From a virus, in IMG/VR virus record IMGVR_UViG_3300037247_001584, positions 1-39,011 of that record: a stretch of DNA of 39,011 nucleotides. The stretch is one strand, 5' to 3'. Shown here piece by piece: positions 7,432 to 15,136 of this stretch. The translations under genes and the position numbers were made by a program. Within the stretch, counting starts at the first letter, position 1. Every line of letters begins with the position of its first letter. Under the pieces are notes generated by a model, which searched no databases, was not told the origin of the DNA, and saw nothing but the letters and a program-made list of their open reading frames with translations.

Positions 7432-8376
7432 ATGATAATTGATAGATTAGGAAGCAGGGCTGTAATAGCCCTGATGGTGCAGTTCCTGGCAGAGCAGACA
7501 TTACCTGCCTGGATAACAGGTGGTACGATGTTCACTCCATCAAACCAGCTCTCAGAGATACATGCCTGGCTCGGGGATTCTCCGCAGCTCAGGAAGTGGA
7601 TTGGCCCACGTCTTGCAAAAGAACTCCGCGAGAATGGACTTACTATCCAGAACGAGCCTTTTGAGGCATCGATCCATGTGTCCTTGGATGACCTCAGGAG
7701 AGACAAGTCCACCCAGCTCAGGGACAGGATAAACAAGCTGTCTTTCAATGCCCAGGTAACACACTGGGCCAAGATACTTACGGAGCTCATTGAGGATGGC
7801 GAGGATAGCACCTGTTATGATGGTCAGTTCTTCTTCGATACTGATCACTCAGAAGACGACTCAGGCACTCTGAGCAACGACATCACATCCGCTGTCGTGC
7901 TTAAGACAGCTCCTTCTGTATCAGAGATGTCAAACGCTATCTTCGCGGGCTTAGTACAGATGTTGAAGTTCAAGAGCGACACTGGCGAGCCAATGAATGA
8001 GGACCTTATGCGCGTTGCGATTATGGTTCCACCTTCATTTATGAAGGCCGCTCTGGGTGCTGTGGCGCTTCCTCTGGTAACAAACCCGGCCACCACGGGA
8101 GTTGAATCAAATGCCCTTGGTATTTCGGGTTTCATTCTTGAGGTTGTGGTCAATGCTCGTCTCTCATGGACGGACAAGTTCATGCTCCTGAGGAATGACG
8201 GCATCAACCCTGCGTTCATCCGCCAGCAGGAGAACGATGTGAACATCAAAGCCAAAGCCGAGGGCTCAGACTACGAGTTTGATAACGATGGGCACCAGTA
8301 TGGTGTTGATACCAGTCGTGCTGTTGGTTATGCGCTCTGGCAGTCAGCACTGCTGTACACATTCACAACTACTTAA
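7432..8376 (+). CDS. Major capsid protein, Mu gpT family
   Basis: Main shell subunit. Family signs: QLRKWIGPRLAKELRENGLTIQNEPFEASIHVSLDDL, CYDGQFFFDTDHSEDDSG (close to the CYDGQNFFDTDH-type signature of gpT proteins) and the C-terminal part NARLSWTDKFMLLRNDG. The 314 residues match the usual size (about 305). The gene has a strong AGGAGG ribosome binding site and is followed by a GC-rich hairpin that may stabilise the mRNA. A Mu-type capsid protein downstream of a lambda-type portal and protease shows mosaic origin of the head module. Confidence 0.92.
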   Translation: MIIDRLGSRAVIALMVQFLAEQTLPAWITGGTMFTPSNQLSEIHAWLGDSPQLRKWIGPRLAKELRENGLTIQNEPFEASIHVSLDDLRRDKSTQLRDRINKLSFNAQVTHWAKILTELIEDGEDSTCYDGQFFFDTDHSEDDSGTLSNDITSAVVLKTAPSVSEMSNAIFAGLVQMLKFKSDTGEPMNEDLMRVAIMVPPSFMKAALGAVALPLVTNPATTGVESNALGISGFILEVVVNARLSWTDKFMLLRNDGINPAFIRQQENDVNIKAKAEGSDYEFDNDGHQYGVDTSRAVGYALWQSALLYTFTTT

Positions 8377-8383
8377 TAACCAT

Positions 8384-8410
8384 CGGGCGGGGGGCTCAGC
8401 CTCTCGCCCG
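8384..8410 (+). other. GC-rich hairpin after the capsid gene
   Basis: CGGGCG (8384-8389) pairs with CGCCCG (8405-8410), and inner G/C and G/T pairs extend the stem to about 11 pairs with a small loop. No T-run follows, so it is more likely an mRNA-stabilising or attenuating structure than a full terminator. Confidence 0.6.
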
Positions 8411-8427
8411 TAAGTTACAGGGAGATT

Positions 8428-9036
8428 ATGAAAAAGTTCATAGAATACATAGTGGTCTGTGTATCTATCAGGCTTCCAATCGAGACAGTGGTTGGCTTGA
8501 CTGATAAACAGTACAGGAAACGTGAGGCCAAGCTTGAGCCTCTTGGAGATGGATTTTACAAGGTCCTCAAGCATGCTGGATTCAAGAAGGGCGAGACATT
8601 GTTCCTCGATCCGGCCATGAAGCTTAACCCCAAGCAGGTGGCGGAGATAAGGCCGGAGATCCCGGAGGAAGAGACCGGGAGCAATGACGACGTAACGGTC
8701 AAGCCCGAAGGTGATATCCTTATTAAGGCCATCAGGGATGAGATATTCAACCTCGATGACGAGGACTACACTGCGGATGAGCTGCCCAAGGTAGATGCTC
8801 TCACAAGCAACTTGGGTTACATCGTCAGCGGAGAAGACCGCAACGCTGGCTTTGCGGCATACACGGAGTATGTGGAGCAACTCAGGCAGTCCATAGAGAT
8901 GATCGCGGCAGACCTGGACACGGACGAGATACCCCTTGCTTCAGTGGTTGCCGAATTCTTCAAGGACGAGACCATCACACAGGAACTCGTGGACGCTATC
9001 TATAACACCCTCAAGAAGGGTGAGGAGAACGGATAA
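8428..9036 (+). CDS. Head-module protein of unknown function
   Basis: 202 residues, acidic. The first 75 residues (GLTDKQYRKREAKLEPLGDG then FKKGETLFLD) look like a small beta-rich domain found next to gpT-type capsid genes; the rest is helical and acidic (DDEDYTADELPKVDALTSNL). The order gpT then such a protein recalls the Mu head module (gp35/gp36), so a neck or head-completion role is a guess from position. The ribosome binding site is GGGAG and the stop overlaps the next start (TAATG). Confidence 0.6.
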   Translation: MKKFIEYIVVCVSIRLPIETVVGLTDKQYRKREAKLEPLGDGFYKVLKHAGFKKGETLFLDPAMKLNPKQVAEIRPEIPEEETGSNDDVTVKPEGDILIKAIRDEIFNLDDEDYTADELPKVDALTSNLGYIVSGEDRNAGFAAYTEYVEQLRQSIEMIAADLDTDEIPLASVVAEFFKDETITQELVDAIYNTLKKGEENG

Positions 9037-9713
9037 TGAAGAAGCCAATTCTGATATTCATTGTCTTCTGCCTGCTTCTCATGGGTGTGGTTGTTTCTGC
9101 TGATGCTGGTGGCCGCGAGACCGATACAGGCCGCTGGCCTTACAATACTATCCCGGTTGCACTCGTAGACCCTGACGGCAACTATGTCGGGATATCCGAC
9201 CAGGGTAATAATGGTCTCCTGACCGTTAGTGTGGATTATGCTCACCACGAAACGCATGAATGCAAACACTACAGCTCTCAGCATAATGACACATTGGCTA
9301 ATAATGGAACTATACAGTTCATCATGAATACTCCCGCTGAACCAATTCAAGTACATTTACTTTTTTTGACCCGCTTCTCAGGGGAGGCCCATTACAATAT
9401 ATACCGTGCCCCATCATTTTCAGATATAGGCACACTACATCCCATAGGCAACCATAACGATCTGCTTGAGTGTAGTGGTAGTTCTGCGACAGAGATATAT
9501 CTGTCACCTACTATTACAGGTTTGGGCACGCTTATGCCTGCATGGGGGGATCATCTTGGGGCCGGTCAGCAGATGGGAGGCGAGAACAGGGGCACGGCTG
9601 AACGTATATTAAGGGCTTCGACTTTGTATTTTATCAATACTGTCTCCGAAGCTAATAGTAATGACAGCACTGTCGAGCTTGATTATTATGAGGATTCCGG
9701 AGACGCTCCCTGA
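9036..9713 (+). CDS. Exported or membrane-anchored structural-like protein
   Basis: 225 residues. Residues 1-24 form a typical signal peptide (MKKPILIFIVFCLLLMGVVVS with ADA before Gly). The remainder (VDYAHHETHECKHYSSQHND through GDHLGAGQQMGGENRGTAE to VELDYYED) resembles a widespread beta-rich phage protein with a YAHHExH opening found in capsid/neck clusters; function unknown to me. A signal peptide on a protein inside a head gene cluster is odd: it may be a lysogenic or surface-binding version of a head fibre, or be processed during export. Overlaps its neighbours as TAATG and TGATG. Confidence 0.6.
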   Translation: MKKPILIFIVFCLLLMGVVVSADAGGRETDTGRWPYNTIPVALVDPDGNYVGISDQGNNGLLTVSVDYAHHETHECKHYSSQHNDTLANNGTIQFIMNTPAEPIQVHLLFLTRFSGEAHYNIYRAPSFSDIGTLHPIGNHNDLLECSGSSATEIYLSPTITGLGTLMPAWGDHLGAGQQMGGENRGTAERILRASTLYFINTVSEANSNDSTVELDYYEDSGDAP

Positions 9714-10018
9714 TGGGTGTGCCCTTTGAATCGGATGCTGACCGCCTGGCTGAACTGCAAGCCCTGGGAGAGTCTGTCATATACACCCCCCTGGGCGGTG
9801 ACGCCAAGACCATCTACGTGATCTTCGACAACGTGTCCCTGGTGTCTGAGAACACCGGCAAGGTTGTGGGTTCAAGGCCGGAGGCCAAAGGCAGGACCAT
9901 AGACCTCACAGCCCCGGTGGTGGGAGGCTCGCTCCTGATAAGCGGCACAACATACACGATCAAGACAAACCTCCCTGATGATACGGGGATGACTGACATG
10001 GAACTGGCGGAGGCGTAA
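9713..10018 (+). CDS. Head-tail joining protein, gpFII-like
   Basis: 101 residues, mostly beta. The pattern MGVPFESDADRLAELQALGE, then YTPLGGDAKTIYVIFDN, and a C-terminal GGSLLISGTTYTIKTNLPDD is typical of small head-tail attachment proteins (lambda FII type), which cap the connector and receive the tail. Its place between capsid and tail genes agrees. It overlaps both neighbours by one base. Confidence 0.7.
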   Translation: MGVPFESDADRLAELQALGESVIYTPLGGDAKTIYVIFDNVSLVSENTGKVVGSRPEAKGRTIDLTAPVVGGSLLISGTTYTIKTNLPDDTGMTDMELAEA

Positions 10019-10272
10019 TGAGTTCAGACGATATCAAACGGGCTGTGCAGGAAGCTTTTAAGGACCGCGAGCTGGAGAAAAAAGCCTTTCGTATACCCTC
10101 CGAGCCACATTGGATACAGCATGAATTCCTTGCCGGAACCATGGAGTTCTGGGCTGATACACGCAAGATATTATGGAGAGTATTATTGACCGCCGGAATA
10201 ATGGGTGTGCTATCTCTCATCGGCCTTGGTATCACAGCATTCATCTACCTTAAATCAGGAGGACCGGTCTGA
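10018..10272 (+). CDS. Small single-span membrane protein, possible lysis accessory
   Basis: 84 residues. A charged amphipathic N-terminal half (DDIKRAVQEAFKDRELEKKAF) is followed by one membrane segment (ILWRVLLTAGIMGVLSLIGLGITAFIYL). It directly precedes and overlaps the endolysin gene by one base. This suggests a holin or antiholin role, but the two-span protein after the endolysin is the stronger holin candidate. Confidence 0.6.
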   Translation: MSSDDIKRAVQEAFKDRELEKKAFRIPSEPHWIQHEFLAGTMEFWADTRKILWRVLLTAGIMGVLSLIGLGITAFIYLKSGGPV

Positions 10273-10811
10273 TGCCATCCAACAGCACAGAAGACCTGGA
10301 CCCTGTAGTCAGGGCAATAGCCATCGAGCATGAGCGCCTCGTCAAGGCTGTTGGTATTGACTGCGAGATACGTCATACCCGGCGCACCATACTGGAGCAC
10401 GATGCCTACTGGGCACAGGGCCGCGAGGGCGTTGCCAAGATCAAGGCACTCCGTAAGATGGCCGGGCTCTATATCCTCCCACACAGGGAATATACAAAGA
10501 AGGTCACATGGGTACTCATTACTATTCACCTTTACGACTGCGCCTGGCATCTTGTACTCAAGCGTGCTGGCAAACTGTGCTGGGACGTGGACGCTGATAT
10601 CAATGAGAACGGTATCACGGACTACGAGGAGATGACGCGCATAGGAGAGAAGCTGGGACTCACTTGCGGCGGTCGCTGGACTAAGCTCGACTGGGTGCAT
10701 TACCAGTACACAGCAGGATTTACCACAGACGAACTCAAGCAGGGCAGGCGCCCTGTACAAATAATGAAGGTTCCCACTTATCGGGAGTCACAAACACAGG
10801 AGGCAATATGA
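10272..10811 (+). CDS. Endolysin, M15 (VanY-like) peptidase with altered zinc motif
   Basis: Putative peptidoglycan peptidase of the M15 family. The segment RRTILEHDAYWAQGREG is like the N-terminal helix of phage M15 endolysins, and GLTCGGRWTKLDWVHYQY matches the C-terminal GGDW...HF signature with its zinc His. The first zinc motif, normally SxHxxGxAxD, reads TIHLYDCAWHLVL: the His is kept but the Asp eight positions on is His. The zinc ligands would then be three His. This may be a real variant or an inactive protein. There is no signal peptide, so release through a holin is expected. It is 179 residues, overlaps the next (holin-like) gene by four bases and lies between head and tail genes. 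Confidence 0.7.
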   Translation: MPSNSTEDLDPVVRAIAIEHERLVKAVGIDCEIRHTRRTILEHDAYWAQGREGVAKIKALRKMAGLYILPHREYTKKVTWVLITIHLYDCAWHLVLKRAGKLCWDVDADINENGITDYEEMTRIGEKLGLTCGGRWTKLDWVHYQYTAGFTTDELKQGRRPVQIMKVPTYRESQTQEAI

Positions 10812-11122
10812 CCACCAAGCCAACACTGGGACTTATATTCGAGACAGTGCTCAGAGCACTGGCATTCCTTGACACACGCGAGAAGTACGAGGGGGCCACC
10901 AACAGCCCTCGCCCAGGCATCTTCTCACGCCGGGCCATCCATGGGTTTGTCGCGGTATGCAGTTTATTGCTCTCAGCGATCAAGGGCATTGAGATCCCGG
11001 AGGAAGCCATTACCCAGCTTATGGACAGCGGCGCCCAGCTCTATGATGCGGGCTGGCCACTCCTTATTACCTTTGGTTCTGCCTGTGGTGTGATCGTCGG
11101 GATAATCAAGAGGAAGAAATAA
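10808..11122 (+). CDS. Holin-like membrane protein
   Basis: 104 residues with two hydrophobic segments (about 41-60, GFVAVCSLLLSAIKG, and 82-97, LLITFGSACGVIVGII) and a basic C-terminus RKK. Size, topology and coupling (ATGA) to the endolysin gene fit a two-span holin that would open the inner membrane for the endolysin. No close family is recognised. Confidence 0.65.
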   Translation: MTTKPTLGLIFETVLRALAFLDTREKYEGATNSPRPGIFSRRAIHGFVAVCSLLLSAIKGIEIPEEAITQLMDSGAQLYDAGWPLLITFGSACGVIVGIIKRKK

Positions 11123-11125
11123 TAG

Positions 11126-11536
11126 ATGTCATTACGTATCCCTGATAATTGCACCAGCGCTCATAGCCGCTTGAGCTGTATTGCGGCTTATCAGGTACGC
11201 TTGATTGACGAGTGTAATTTAAACAAGGGCAATCCGGATAGAATGTCTATTTTCTTCAACCAGTTCCATTCGCTTGTGACCATGAACAACGAGGCCATTG
11301 GAGCGGTGGTTAAGATAAATTACCATGCGGCTGATCCGGCTATCCATATAAAAGACAACAAGGTCACTATCCCACCCTCTGCAAATGATGAAGCACAGTT
11401 CCTTGATTTTGCCCATTGCTTACTAAGCAAAACAGAACCAAATAGTGAGGATTGGCTTACGGCTTCTGTACTGATAGACCAGAAGAATAAACATGCAGCA
11501 GATATTGATTATTGGGATGTGCGTCATGGCTCTTAG
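11126..11536 (+). CDS. Unknown protein in an AT-rich segment
   Basis: 136 residues with no recognised family. Mixed alpha/beta, four Cys, no membrane segment. It starts three bases after the holin-like gene. This gene and the next are clearly more AT-rich and use different codons from their neighbours, so they were probably acquired as a pair and inserted between lysis and tail genes. The central part INYHAADPAIHIKDNKVTI looks like a beta hairpin. Confidence 0.6.
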   Translation: MSLRIPDNCTSAHSRLSCIAAYQVRLIDECNLNKGNPDRMSIFFNQFHSLVTMNNEAIGAVVKINYHAADPAIHIKDNKVTIPPSANDEAQFLDFAHCLLSKTEPNSEDWLTASVLIDQKNKHAADIDYWDVRHGS

Positions 11537-12185
11537 CAACCTTACAACATTTAACTTTGTTCAGGAGTTTGCTCAGTTCGTAGTTGATGCAGTCAAGTAC
11601 GTGTTTACAAATATGGCTACTCGTCAGGCCACATGGCTGGTTAAAGACCTTACTGGTTCAGCTGACGGGGATTTCACAAATAGGTTTGAATTTGAATTAA
11701 ATTCAATGCCAACTATGGGTTATTTGGGCTGTTGGGGATGGTCAGAATCGCTTGAAGGCGAAATGAACTATGTACTTAGGAATGATAAATTACTTCAATG
11801 CAGACTAGGACGCAATAGCGGTGGAGCCTATTATTTACAATTACTGGAGTGGGATAACGCCGTTCTTTTAAATATTGTACTTAACTCTGGTGTGTCTTTA
11901 GGAGTGCATTACTTTATTGAATTTATCAGAGATGAGTCTATTGGGTCATTTGGCAGATTAACCCTGCTTGCATGGACTGTTGATTTTGGAGATACATTGG
12001 CTTTCACTATTCCAATTGACCTGAATGAAAAAGTTGATTATACAAAGGCGTATGCACTTCAGTGTGACGATGTGGTCCCTCCAACATCACCCCCAGCAAA
12101 TGGATTTTGCCAGAACTATGATTTTGGAGAAGTAGTTTCAGACACAGTTATTCCACCCCCGCTATTACAGGGCAGGGTGCAATGA
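11526..12185 (+). CDS. Putative virion surface protein with LamG/ConA-like fold
   Basis: 219 residues from the ATG at 11526 (MALSNLTTF); a longer form starting 33 bases upstream is less likely because it would overlap the previous gene further. The pattern GYLGCWGWSESLEGEMNYVL, then LLQCRLGRNSGGAYYLQL, VHYFIEFIRDE and GRLTLLAWTVDFGDTLAF has the alternating strands of concanavalin-like jelly-roll domains in phage fibres and decoration proteins. The C-terminus is Pro-rich (DDVVPPTSPPANGF). AT-rich like the previous gene. Function inferred from fold impression only. Confidence 0.55.
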   Translation: MALSNLTTFNFVQEFAQFVVDAVKYVFTNMATRQATWLVKDLTGSADGDFTNRFEFELNSMPTMGYLGCWGWSESLEGEMNYVLRNDKLLQCRLGRNSGGAYYLQLLEWDNAVLLNIVLNSGVSLGVHYFIEFIRDESIGSFGRLTLLAWTVDFGDTLAFTIPIDLNEKVDYTKAYALQCDDVVPPTSPPANGFCQNYDFGEVVSDTVIPPPLLQGRVQ

Positions 12186-13222
12186 TACTCAGGGCGCAGG
12201 CTATATGGGTTCATTACCAAGCGTGGGATGCGGCCAACAACATTGGCAAGTCCGGGGACGTTGCCAATCATACGCTCCAGGTTGTTCTCGATGGAGTTAT
12301 CTCTCCGGCTACTAACTCGCCTCAGGCTGTAGGTGGCGATCTTTACAAGGTGTTGCTCACCACTGCCGAGGTGGACGGCCTGCTTATAACTCTAGGCGGT
12401 GTATCATCCACGTCTAATATCTATATCATGCCCGTACACTTCATCACCTCCGATGATACGCGGGGTGTTGTCCTCAAGCTGCAATACACAGCGTGGGACA
12501 CCTCTGCCAACGCACCCAAGACTACTGATGATGCCAACCATACCCTTAATATAGCTACAGGGTCCACTACGGCAGGGGCCACCAACACACCCACGGAGTT
12601 GAGCGCAGTTGATATCCCCGGAGTCTACAGCCTCGAACTCACAGAGGACGAGACAGCCGAACCTATTGACAGCCTTTACGGCACCTCATCAACGGATGAT
12701 GTGGTCATAGTCCCAACCATCATGTCCACGGGCAGGAAGTATTCAGTCATTACAGATCCCAGCGATACCCTCCGCCAGCGGATAGTGGATGTACTCACCA
12801 CTCGCCTGGCTACTATCACCATTGCCGATGGCTTCAAGACCGATGTCGGCAAGAGCGTTCATCGCTGGCTTGGGTTCGGGCTTGGGACAGACAAGCTCCC
12901 AGCCGTTGAGTACAAGGACACATTCGATAATCAGAGCCAGGGGACCATAGGCCGTGTAGACCATACCCTCACTATAGGCCTTCAGCTTATATCCAGGCGC
13001 AATACAGAGGCCACAGAGGACGCGGCTGAGAAGGAGATACGCCTCATCATAGCGGACATCAACCAGATGATTGGCACTGACGAGACCATGAGTAACCTCG
13101 CCGAGGACACGGAACTCATTGATGATGAGATAGTTATGGAGCAGCTTGAGAATAAACAGTGGGGTGCAACCATCTCGCTGAATATCGAATACAGGACAGG
13201 CAGGTTCAATTCTTATGCATAG
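12182..13222 (+). CDS. Tail terminator fused to two repeated N-terminal domains
   Basis: 346 residues. Residues about 6-85 and 98-185 are two related domains: both carry a YxAWD start, a (D)xANHTL motif, a TNxP turn and a repeated S-S-T-(S/D)-(N/D)-(I/V) end. This kind of unit occurs on many phage surface proteins. From about residue 190 (DTLRQRIVDVLTTRLATI) to the end (GATISLNIEYRTGRFNSYA) it has the layout of a gpU-like tail terminator, which stops tail-tube growth and joins tail to head. Fusion of surface domains to a terminator would decorate the neck. It starts in an ATGA overlap and lies before the tail tube gene, as expected. Confidence 0.65.
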   Translation: MILRAQAIWVHYQAWDAANNIGKSGDVANHTLQVVLDGVISPATNSPQAVGGDLYKVLLTTAEVDGLLITLGGVSSTSNIYIMPVHFITSDDTRGVVLKLQYTAWDTSANAPKTTDDANHTLNIATGSTTAGATNTPTELSAVDIPGVYSLELTEDETAEPIDSLYGTSSTDDVVIVPTIMSTGRKYSVITDPSDTLRQRIVDVLTTRLATITIADGFKTDVGKSVHRWLGFGLGTDKLPAVEYKDTFDNQSQGTIGRVDHTLTIGLQLISRRNTEATEDAAEKEIRLIIADINQMIGTDETMSNLAEDTELIDDEIVMEQLENKQWGATISLNIEYRTGRFNSYA

Positions 13223-13231
13223 GAGGATGTG

Positions 13232-13582
13232 ATGGTATTTAGAGCTAATTTCAGAATACCAAGGGCCAAGCCCTCAGGAGATCCCGGATGGGTGGACGTA
13301 AAGGCTGGGGATACCCCGGAGCAATACGGGCTCAAGCCGGAGGACTGCGTGGGCTATCTCACTGAGGTTGAGGTACCTGCTGGACTGGAGGCCGCCCTTG
13401 ATCTCGCATCATGCATAGCCGGGATGATGGAGACCGACCCCCTGCAGGAACGCGCTGAACTCTGGACAGAGGAGATGAAGCCCAGGGTCAGGGTCATAGA
13501 GGGAGTAATCAAGAAGGACATAACCGAGGCAGAGCGTGACGAAGCCTGGGAAATATACAACAGAGAGGTGAGTGATGGGTGA
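13232..13582 (+). CDS. Small tail-cluster protein of unknown function
   Basis: 116 residues starting at the ATG at 13232, five bases after AGGAGG (a GTG three bases earlier is possible). The first half is probably beta (FRANFRIPRAKPSGDPGWVDV), the second half helical and charged. It lies between the terminator and tail-tube genes and overlaps the latter by eight bases, so a tail role is likely. No family recognised. Confidence 0.6.
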   Translation: MVFRANFRIPRAKPSGDPGWVDVKAGDTPEQYGLKPEDCVGYLTEVEVPAGLEAALDLASCIAGMMETDPLQERAELWTEEMKPRVRVIEGVIKKDITEAERDEAWEIYNREVSDG

Positions 13583-14669
13583 TGAGTATAAGGGCCACCA
13601 ACAGGAATTAATGGTCTCCCTGATCGAGAAGGAATCAAGTTATGGCGGGGGCGTGACCCCCATAGACGTTACGAATTATCAGAAGGTGATCGGATACAAC
13701 ATGTCCCCTGAGACGGCTGATACTGTTACCGATGATATAGAGGAAGTACACGGTTCCGAGCAGGCCACCACGCAGGAGATAACGGAGAGTGCCGAGAACT
13801 TCCCCATGGAGTTTCCAAAGGTCACTCCAAACTATCTCGCCGGGTTCGGTGCCCTGGCCCTTGGGGTCATAGCCACCATAAAGGACGAGGCCGCTGATGC
13901 GTACAAGCATAACCTCACTCCTGTGGGCGATAATGTGGCGCTCCCTTCCGTGGCCGCTTATCTTCAGCAGGCAGACCAGCAGTATAAGTATGACGGCATA
14001 AAGGCCGGCAACCTGGATATAGCTTCAGAAGAGGGTGGTCATGTTTCGATGAATACCACGCTCATGTCCTCAGGGCGGATAACCGAGTCATCAGAGACAT
14101 TCGTGGCAGCGGTTGCCGAGGTCTTGATGAGGGCGGCTGATACAAAGGTCTACCTCCAGCCGAGTCCCAACCCAGCCAGCGACATCATAGCCGTGGCCGA
14201 TCTGGCGCAGGACACAGATAATATCAGCGCCGCCCAGAGCCTCAGTCCTATTGCCGCTCGTGTGAAGTCATGGAGCTTCGCGTGCAATAACAATCTGGAG
14301 GACCAGCGTGGCCACGGTGGGCAGGGCTTCAGCCAGGACATGGAGAACGGCATGCGCGAGCTGAGCATCGAGATGGCATTGAGGTTCAATGACAAGACAG
14401 AGCTTGGCTACTATACAGCGCAGACAGACTTCGCCCTGGAGTTCAATAACAGGCGTGTGGGCGCGGGTCTTATAGACACTGGCACTGGCACATGGTACTG
14501 GGGGTTCATCCTCCGCATCATGAAGCTACAGTTAAGCGCCAAGCCTCTGCCAGCCGGTGCTGTGGCTGATCCTCTTGAGATCACACTCACCGGGAAGATA
14601 CTGGACGATGGTACGAACCCGTGGTTCGACCTCACGGTATTCAATGCCATACCCGAGTATCTGACTTAA
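13575..14669 (+). CDS. Major tail tube protein
   Basis: 364 residues. The opening with ESSYGGGVTPIDVTNYQKVIGYN, the EVHGSEQATTQEIT strand and repeated beta-rich segments fit a major tail protein of siphophages; SWSFACNNNLEDQRGHGGQGFSQDMENG and LEITLTGKI fit the tube fold. It is encoded after the terminator and immediately before the frameshifted chaperone genes and tape measure, the standard order. The start at 13575 (second in-frame codon after a GTG) has GAGAGGTG upstream. Confidence 0.85.
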   Translation: MGDEYKGHQQELMVSLIEKESSYGGGVTPIDVTNYQKVIGYNMSPETADTVTDDIEEVHGSEQATTQEITESAENFPMEFPKVTPNYLAGFGALALGVIATIKDEAADAYKHNLTPVGDNVALPSVAAYLQQADQQYKYDGIKAGNLDIASEEGGHVSMNTTLMSSGRITESSETFVAAVAEVLMRAADTKVYLQPSPNPASDIIAVADLAQDTDNISAAQSLSPIAARVKSWSFACNNNLEDQRGHGGQGFSQDMENGMRELSIEMALRFNDKTELGYYTAQTDFALEFNNRRVGAGLIDTGTGTWYWGFILRIMKLQLSAKPLPAGAVADPLEITLTGKILDDGTNPWFDLTVFNAIPEYLT

Positions 14670-14674
14670 CAGGA

Positions 14675-14688
14675 GGAGCCCGGGCTCC
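14675..14688 (+). repeat. 14-bp perfect palindrome after the tail tube gene
   Basis: GGAGCCCGGGCTCC begins six bases after the tail tube stop codon. In RNA it would form a short hairpin. It opens a 104-base non-coding segment that also holds the larger folded element at 14701-14748. Confidence 0.5.
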
Positions 14689-14700
14689 AATGTAACAACA

Positions 14701-14748
14701 GGCCCCCCAGGCTGTCTCCTGTCAGCCGGGTTAAACCCCAGGGGGGCC
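14701..14748 (+). other. Folded RNA element between tail tube and chaperone genes
   Basis: An outer stem GGCCCCCC (14701-14708) / GGGGGGCC (14741-14748) encloses two smaller inverted repeats, GGCTG/CAGCC (14710-14714 with 14723-14727) and GGGT/ACCC (14728-14738), giving a three-way junction. No T-run follows. It may reduce transcription or protect the abundant tail tube mRNA, so that less chaperone than tube is made. Base pairing is read directly; function is inferred. Confidence 0.55.
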
Positions 14749-14773
14749 ACTAACCACAGGAGATGTAACGACT

Positions 14774-15136
14774 ATGGCTAAAGAAAAACCAGAAAAGAAG
14801 AAGCCAGTATTGATAGGTGGCCTCATAGAGGTCAGTGTCTCAGGGGGTGGGTCTTTTTTCTTCAATGAACCAACGAACCAGGAATGGTCAGAATGGGTCA
14901 CAGCTATCGCAAAGGCTGCGAATAATATCGAGGCTGATCTCAGTGCTTATGCCAAGTTATTTGACCAGACGTTTGAGACTGCCAAGGACCTGGTGATAAA
15001 CAACGCATCCGGTAAGGAAGTCATATTTAACAAGGACAATAAGCGGTTCATGTCCTCCCGTGACAAGAAGGAAGTCATACAGGCCGGGTTCGTTCTTCGG
15101 TCGAGGTTCAAAGCTGTAGATACAAAAAACTCTTAG
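14774..15136 (+). CDS. Tail assembly chaperone, gpG-like
   Basis: 120 residues starting with AKEKPEKKKPVLIGGL, then a beta strand pair and a helical part (EWVTAIAKAANNIEADLSAYA). It lies between tail tube and tape measure, as lambda G does. The reading frame ends just after A_AAA_AAC, at which a -1 shift would extend it to 15456. Such chaperones bind the tape measure and recruit tail tube subunits. The ribosome binding site CAGGAG is about 12 bases before the ATG. Confidence 0.8.
   Translation: MAKEKPEKKKPVLIGGLIEVSVSGGGSFFFNEPTNQEWSEWVTAIAKAANNIEADLSAYAKLFDQTFETAKDLVINNASGKEVIFNKDNKRFMSSRDKKEVIQAGFVLRSRFKAVDTKNS

Noticed and set aside
8384-8410. Hairpin after the capsid gene as an intrinsic terminator
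   Set aside because: No T-run follows, and essential head and tail genes continue downstream in the same direction.
8344-8880. Open frame on the - strand (178 codons) opposite a head gene
   Set aside because: No ribosome binding site and entirely opposite a coupled + strand gene; a shadow frame.
10245-10760. Open frame on the - strand opposite the endolysin gene
   Set aside because: Covers only the endolysin region in reverse and has no recognisable protein features.
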